In this document: positions 58,429-64,000 of the stretch, in pieces
Position numbering within the stretch: position 1 is the stretch's first letter
Layout: each line of letters starts with the position of its first letter
NCBI RefSeq assembly: GCF_933775445.1
Contig: NC_065877.1
Location: 7,130,001-7,194,000, forward strand
DNA length: 64,000 nucleotides
From: Argentina anserina
Taxonomy: Eukaryota > Streptophyta > Magnoliopsida > Rosales > Rosaceae
Reading direction: 5' to 3'
Notes under the pieces: generated by a model
The model's input: the letters and a program-made list of their open reading frames with translations, nothing else
What the model was told of the DNA's origin: nothing
The model's database searches: none
Position numbers and translations under genes: made by a program

Positions 58429-61360
58429 TGTAACGACCCTAAAATTTCGAGCATGAAAACTAAAAATATTAAAGTCGTACAACACTAAAACAATCTCAAC
58501 GAATCGAAATCGTTTAAATGCACAGTGGATCATTACTGAGTTCACAATACAACTCAGGCAACCAATTATTACAAACCCAATTTATAATTCCACATTACAT
58601 AAAATGGAAATGTATAATCCTCACAAGAAAGTCGCACAAAATCCTCACACAAGCTGGAACTAAATATCTTCAAGTCATCTGAGCGGTCCGTCAATTCCCG
58701 CTAATCCACACCTGCGGAGTATCCACTACACCATCGAATTGGTGCACCGGGATTATAAACACAAACCCGGTAAGATTTACAGTTCGTATGAGTAAAATGA
58801 TAATATAACTCGCATATCAATATATACGAAAATCCACTACACAACAATATAAATCCACTCATGAGTCAATGGACGGCCCATCTGGTTGTCCCAAAAATAT
58901 ATGAAATGAAAGTACTCATGAGAAATCGGGCAACCCTTCAGGTTACCCAAATACATTTATAATACGGGTACTAATGAACGCTGGTACATATATGTTACCC
59001 CTCACGTAGTACACCGCCGATATTGGGTAACCTCCTGCTACCCAACATCAAAACAATATGAGTACTCATGAGCAGATAACCACCTGTTACCTCTCATGCA
59101 GTACTTCGGCAGACAGACTAGAGCTCTAACTGTATCGTAACTTTCGCCCGGTCAAAGACTAGGTTCCGACATGCCAATCACATACAATAATCACACCTCA
59201 TATTGTACAAAAATGAAGTCCGAAGACAAATCAACATTTTAACAATCTCCATGTTAAAATCACGTACAATAATCACACCTCATATTGTACAAAAATCAAG
59301 TCCGAAGACAAATCAACATTTTAACAATCTCCATGTTAAAATCACGTACAATAATCACACCTCATATTGTACAAATTAAAATCACATGCTCGATATACAA
59401 TCTCGTTATCAAAATGACATTATCACGATAAAATCATAACAGTGTATTATATAGCAAACTATATATATATGTACCTATTTACCATTTATACAACATATAT
59501 AATCCGCTATATCATATACATGTCATATTTCATAAACACGTCCGAAGACAAAACGTTTTAACACACCATGTTAAAATAATGTACAATAATCACACCTCAT
59601 ATTATATAAATTAAATCACATGCTCAATATTTAATTCTCGTCATCGAAATGACCAATTTCAATAAATTCATAACAGTATATAATATAGCAAACTATATAT
59701 ATTTATATATATATATATGTACTTATTACCATTTATATGAGATTTTACTCACCTTATCAACTCGAGCGTAATTCCACAATTTCCGAAGATAAATCATTTC
59801 CTTAATTTATTGATCACCTTAAAAAGATAAGAAAAGAATTTAGAAACGTTTCGTAAACCTTTAAATTCCGAAACAGTAATAATATGTTACTGTTCAGCAA
59901 TTTCCGGTTTTACGAATGTACTGTTCACCGAGTACTATTCACTACATACTATTCATGTATTTACTATTCATGTATTACTGTACAAATACACATCTCTTAC
60001 GTATTCTTGTATGAGTACATAATGTTTACGTATTTCTGTACGTACGAATACTATTTAAATGTAAATACTGTCTTTGTAAATAATAATTACTGAATTACCC
60101 TTCTAAAATTGCTTTTTACATTTACTGAAAGTAATTACATTTACATTTACCGTACGTAAATAAAATTTACATTTACCGTACGTAAATTACTTTTACACGT
60201 AAAAATAAATTACAAATTTACCCTTCGGAACACTGTTCACGCGCCGCCGCACGTGGCGGCGCGTGGGATACACGCGCCACCTCCGGCAGGCCGCGCGTGG
60301 CGCCCACGCGCCACTCACTGTGGTAGCCGTGAGACACACGCGCCGACACCAATCACGGCGCGTATCACGCCACCGCCGCCCCCAAAACCTTTCTCTCCTC
60401 TTCCTCCTCCTTCCTACGGTCTCAAACCACTCCTAGGCTACCACATGCAGCCACACGCGCCGCCCAAGGCGGCGGTAACCCCTCCTCCTCCCACACCTCT
60501 GATCTTCCTCCAATCAATCCAAAAATTCATCAACAATCACAACCAACCCATTAATTAGATCAAATCATACCTTAATTGAAATTTAGAACTCCAATTTAGC
60601 ACCGGAGAAGCTCGGATGGTCGGCGGTGTTCCATCTCTCGGAATGAACTTGAGTTGATGCGATATGGCCCCCCAATCGCTTGTAGATGGTTCCAAAGGTA
60701 AAAATCGATGTCAAGGCGCCCTCCTCCAATCTCTTGCGTCGCCGAAGATGATGGGTCGTGCAGCGGGGAGTTGCTGCAACTTGGTATGATTCGGAAAAGC
60801 TTCGGCATGGCTCACCTCGGCGTGTCGCGTCCAGGGGTGGCTGCAGGAGATCGAGCGGTGCCCTTGGGATGGGCGGTGCGACTCACGGTGCTCGGAGAGG
60901 CGAGATCGGCGCCGAAGGAAGAGAGGACTCGGGGGAGAAAATCGCTAGGGGTGAGGGAGAGAAAGGGAGTCGCGGGTGAGAAAGAAGAAGTGGGTTTCCG
61001 AAAATGGAAACCCTACTTCACAAAGTTTGCTTTTATACCCCTCCTCTAAAATCGGAAACTAACTTCCTTCATTAATAACTTTTACGTACGACGTCTGATT
61101 CGAACACGTGACGTGTCCACGAACTCGTATCGACGAGCTCTACAACTTTCCTGAAGGAAGATTTCGTAACCGAGCGACGGAATAAAAGTCGATATATACG
61201 TTGTGGTAACGTTTCGTTTTTTTCTAATTAAACGTTCCGATAACATTTTTGTTTTCGATTTCTGACGTCACAAAACGGAACGAACACGATTTAATATTTT
61301 TGAAAACTTATAACTTTAGAAATATTCTATTAAATTGTCCCGAAAAATCGGGTTATTACA
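58429..61360 (-). repeat. 5' LTR of gypsy element 2
   Basis: 2932 bp, collinear with the other LTR except for a deletion of about 100 bp near 59740. Over the stretch beginning ACCGGAGAAGCTCGG (60601) I counted about three differences per 100 bases from the other LTR. TATA box TATAAAAGC at 61037-61029. Confidence 0.9.
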
Positions 61361-61747
61361 CCCTGTGTGAAAACTCAAAATGCTGCCTTAAAGCTTAATG
61401 TTATATGAAAATATTAAAATGACAAAAACATCAATTTTATGATTCAATCTTATATTTTTATAATTTAATAAAATAATAACTTACTCACCATTACATCATG
61501 CAGCTGAGAATGAAAATATGACTTTTATAATGTTTGATTTGTAAACAAAGTACTAACAATATCTAATTTGATAAAATTAAATCAAATAGACAATGTTATA
61601 AGATCAATGATTCCTATTAGATAATATAGATCATTCTACGTGAGCTTACAAGTGATGTCAAATATTCAATACACCGTATACCTTGTAGAAAAATAAATTT
61701 TAAAGAACATCTCCCAAAACCCTCAAAAGAATGTCTTATTCTACTTA
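61361..61747. other. Unassigned AT-rich interval
   Basis: Flank of gypsy element 2. No gene or element terminus seen. Confidence 0.45.
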
Positions 61748-61757
61748 AAAATTAATT

Positions 61758-62516
61758 GGCAAAAATGCCGATTTGCACCCCAAATTTGGCCATAATTGTC
61801 AATTTGTAACTCGAACTTGCATTTCGGTCAATTTACCTCCTAAACTTGGTAAAAATTACCGATTTGCACCACATCCGTTAAATTAACTGTTTTCTATCCA
61901 ATTTTGTGTCACATTTCATGCACATGAGGGGTAATGTTGTCATTTTTATCTATATTTTTCTTAAAAACAAATAAAAATATTTTTTAAAAAGATGATGATT
62001 TTTTCAATCAAATTATTTATTTACATATTTTTTCTACATACTTAACCCTACTTCGAATTATTTATTCAACATACCAACCCATTTAAATATAGTGTGTTGT
62101 GTATATATATATATATATATATTTATATGTACACATTTATTTTTAATTTTCTAGGTATATATATATATATATATATATATTTTTCTAATATCTTTTAATA
62201 TATCATATCACGTAAAATAATACATATATAAATTAATAACATGTTTCGAAAAAATAACAAAACATAGTAGCAAGCGTTCTTCTTAAGTAATTTTATTAAT
62301 TTATTTCATTAGTACATATGAATAAATATATAATGTTATACTGCCCCTCAAATGCATGATATATGACTTTAAATTAGATGTAAAACATTAAATTTAACGG
62401 ATAAGGTGCAAATCGATAATTTTTACCAAGTTTAGGTGGTAAATTGACTCAAATGCAAGTTCGGTTGCAAACTGACAATTATGGTCAAGTTTAGGGTGCA
62501 AATTGACATTTTTACC
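61758..62516. mobile_element. Mutator-like MITE with about 150-bp terminal inverted repeats
   Basis: The left arm begins GGCAAAAATGCCGATTTGCA and the right arm, reversed, GGTAAAAATGTCAATTTGCA; the arms stay paired for about 150 bp to CCGTTAAAT. Flanking repeats AAAATTAATT (61748-61757) and AAAGTTAATT (62517-62526) match at 9 of 10 bases, a length fitting Mutator. The AT-rich core contains TA tracts (62102-62120 and 62155-62182). No coding capacity. Confidence 0.8.
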
Positions 62517-62526
62517 AAAGTTAATT

Positions 62527-63760
62527 TGAGAAAAAAAAACATAATGTAATCAATAATATAACCAAGCTTTCCTTACTAATGTAAATCTATCTTTGCTTAT
62601 TTGCATTCCATAAATCAAAGTATCTAAGAAGAGATTAAACTTATCAGAATTGAGAAAAGACAGGACACAAACTTGAAACGTGTCTTCTACTAGGACCAAT
62701 TTCTCTAAAACTAAGATTATTTTAACAATCAGTATTAGTTTTAATTTCTTATATAAAATCCTTAAAAAAATTAGAACCCTCTCAATTTGCGGCCATGTGC
62801 TAGTGCACTCATTGCACTTGTTAAGAGCCGGGCCTGGGTTATATGTTATGTCCTTTTACAAGCTTAATGCAATTTTGAGGTAGTGCCTATGAAACTTATT
62901 ACCTTTAAAAAACAGCAAGTGCTTTATGTAATCTTTGATCAAGAATTCAAGATATTGTATTGAACACAAGACTTCCAAAAGTTATAAACAAAATATATAT
63001 TGATTCTCTAATATGATAAACAGAGCAATTGACACAATTATTGTTAATCTTAATGTATGTGAAGCCCAAAGCTACAAAAATCCAATAAGAGATAAAATAG
63101 ACTCCTTGTGCATTTACAGTCACAGCCAAACAGAAAGGAAATTAATATGGAACAACTTGGTTCATATCATCGGGACAACACCACCTTAACACATATATCA
63201 GATAGCATTTGGAGGTACTGGACTAGAAGACCCGGGTGGTTGCAGTGAGAAATCTTAAAAAAAAAAAAAAACAAGGTTTCTATCCCTGATCATGTCGCAA
63301 TAGCCAAAAGGGAAAGTTGCACCAAGTTTTTTCTATCTGTGCCGGTACCAAATGTTCAAGAAATAGTGAGAAGTGAGGCTTTACACTTTGCAGATTCCTA
63401 AGGAATAAAGAAGACATGCCAAATATTGCAGATACATGATCTTGCTCTTGAGATTCCTATCACTGATTTTTCTCTGCTTATAAGTCAGCACAAAGAGAAG
63501 CTTAATGCACAGAATGGGTATTCTTTCTAGTTAATCATATACCTGAACCTAACAAAATAAAATTGTGGCCTAAAAATGGAAACTGTCACATGGTACTTTT
63601 CGAGTTAAACGACTTATTGCAGATGGTAAACCAGGTGGGGCATGAGAAATGATGAAGGAGAAGAAAGATGCTACATCGGATTCTTTGAACTTCCTCTTGA
63701 AGAGAAGAATTTCAATCCAGTCATATGGCATCTATGTTGCATGAAAACGGACACGAACAC
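62527..63760. other. Unassigned AT-rich interval
   Basis: No coding region or element terminus recognised; a poly(A) run lies near 63257-63271. Confidence 0.4.
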
Positions 63761-64000
63761 TAGAGCTGGGCATTTGGTCCCGAAATCCCGATCCCGTCTC
63801 TAAATTTTCCAGGACGAGACGTGATTTATGTTTGAAAAATGGATATTCCGTCCCGATCCCTGTTACGTCTCGTATTAGATGTAAAATTAAAATTATTATA
63901 TTATATATACAATTTGACTTCATCTCAACCGTTGAATTATAAATAACTTCATCTCAGCCGTTCATAAAAACATTAGGGTACTAGAATTAACTGGTCGCAA
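63761..64000. mobile_element. Left end of a hAT-like non-autonomous element, cut by the window edge
   Basis: It starts TAGAGCTGGGCATTTGGTCC, followed by CCCGATCCCGTCTC and TTCCGTCCCGATCCC subterminal motifs, the same organisation as the element at 43784. The presumptive 8-bp duplication on the left would be ACGAACAC (63753-63760). The right end lies outside the window. Confidence 0.65.

Larger units (their letters stand above)
52016..61360 (-). mobile_element. Second Ty3/gypsy element, reverse orientation, internally deleted and decayed
   Basis: Read on the minus strand: 5' LTR 61360-58429, PBS 58426-58414, decayed 3.4-kb interior, polypurine tract 55072-55061, 3' LTR 55059-52016. The 5-bp duplications CCTTG (52011-52015) and CCCTG (61361-61365) differ at one base. 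Its LTRs are related to, but distinct from, those of element 1, and closest to the partial LTR at 3029-4726. The interior is about 1.4 kb shorter than in element 1. Confidence 0.9.

Overview
The window is nuclear DNA of a flowering plant. It has intron-rich genes with GT/AG splice sites, a plastid one-helix protein, L-type lectin receptor kinases, and dense CACTA, hAT, Mutator-like, LINE and LTR-retrotransposon sequence. The proteins look eudicot, and the gene and MITE content fits Rosaceae, but that family-level placement is an inference that only a database search could settle.

Layout. 1-3028: 3' part of a CACTA transposon with a Transposase_24-type gene, inserted into a reverse-oriented Ty3/gypsy LTR that continues to 4726. 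6452-11675: two L-type lectin receptor kinase (LecRK) genes. 11.8-17.1 kb: degraded copia sequence, a GC-rich palindromic MITE and a tandem MITE cluster. 17158-27714: complete but decayed chromovirus-like gypsy element with LTRs of about 3 kb. 27.9-29.6 kb: two further MITEs. 30311-32650: a third LecRK. 33.4-43.6 kb: a gene island with GID4 (E3 ligase substrate receptor), a D-type cyclin, OHP1 (photosystem II assembly) and, on the minus strand, a 12-exon TPR-like protein probably targeted to mitochondria. 43.8-52 kb: hAT-type MITE, LINE 3' end, hAT 3' end, thaumatin-like pseudogene and a hAT element with a degraded DUF4371-type transposase. 52016-61360: a second gypsy element in reverse orientation with similar LTRs but a badly decayed interior. 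61.4-64 kb: AT-rich DNA with a Mutator-like MITE and the start of another hAT-like MITE.

Functional picture. The three LecRKs are cell-surface receptor kinases. The two with an intron share its exact position and phase and look like tandem duplicates pushed about 18.6 kb apart by transposon insertions. The island genes have unrelated jobs (protein turnover, cell cycle, photosystem assembly, organellar TPR protein), as is usual for plant chromosomes. Most other sequence is transposon-derived, and several insertions can be ordered by nesting and target-site duplications (TSDs). I saw no tRNA, rRNA or CRISPR features.
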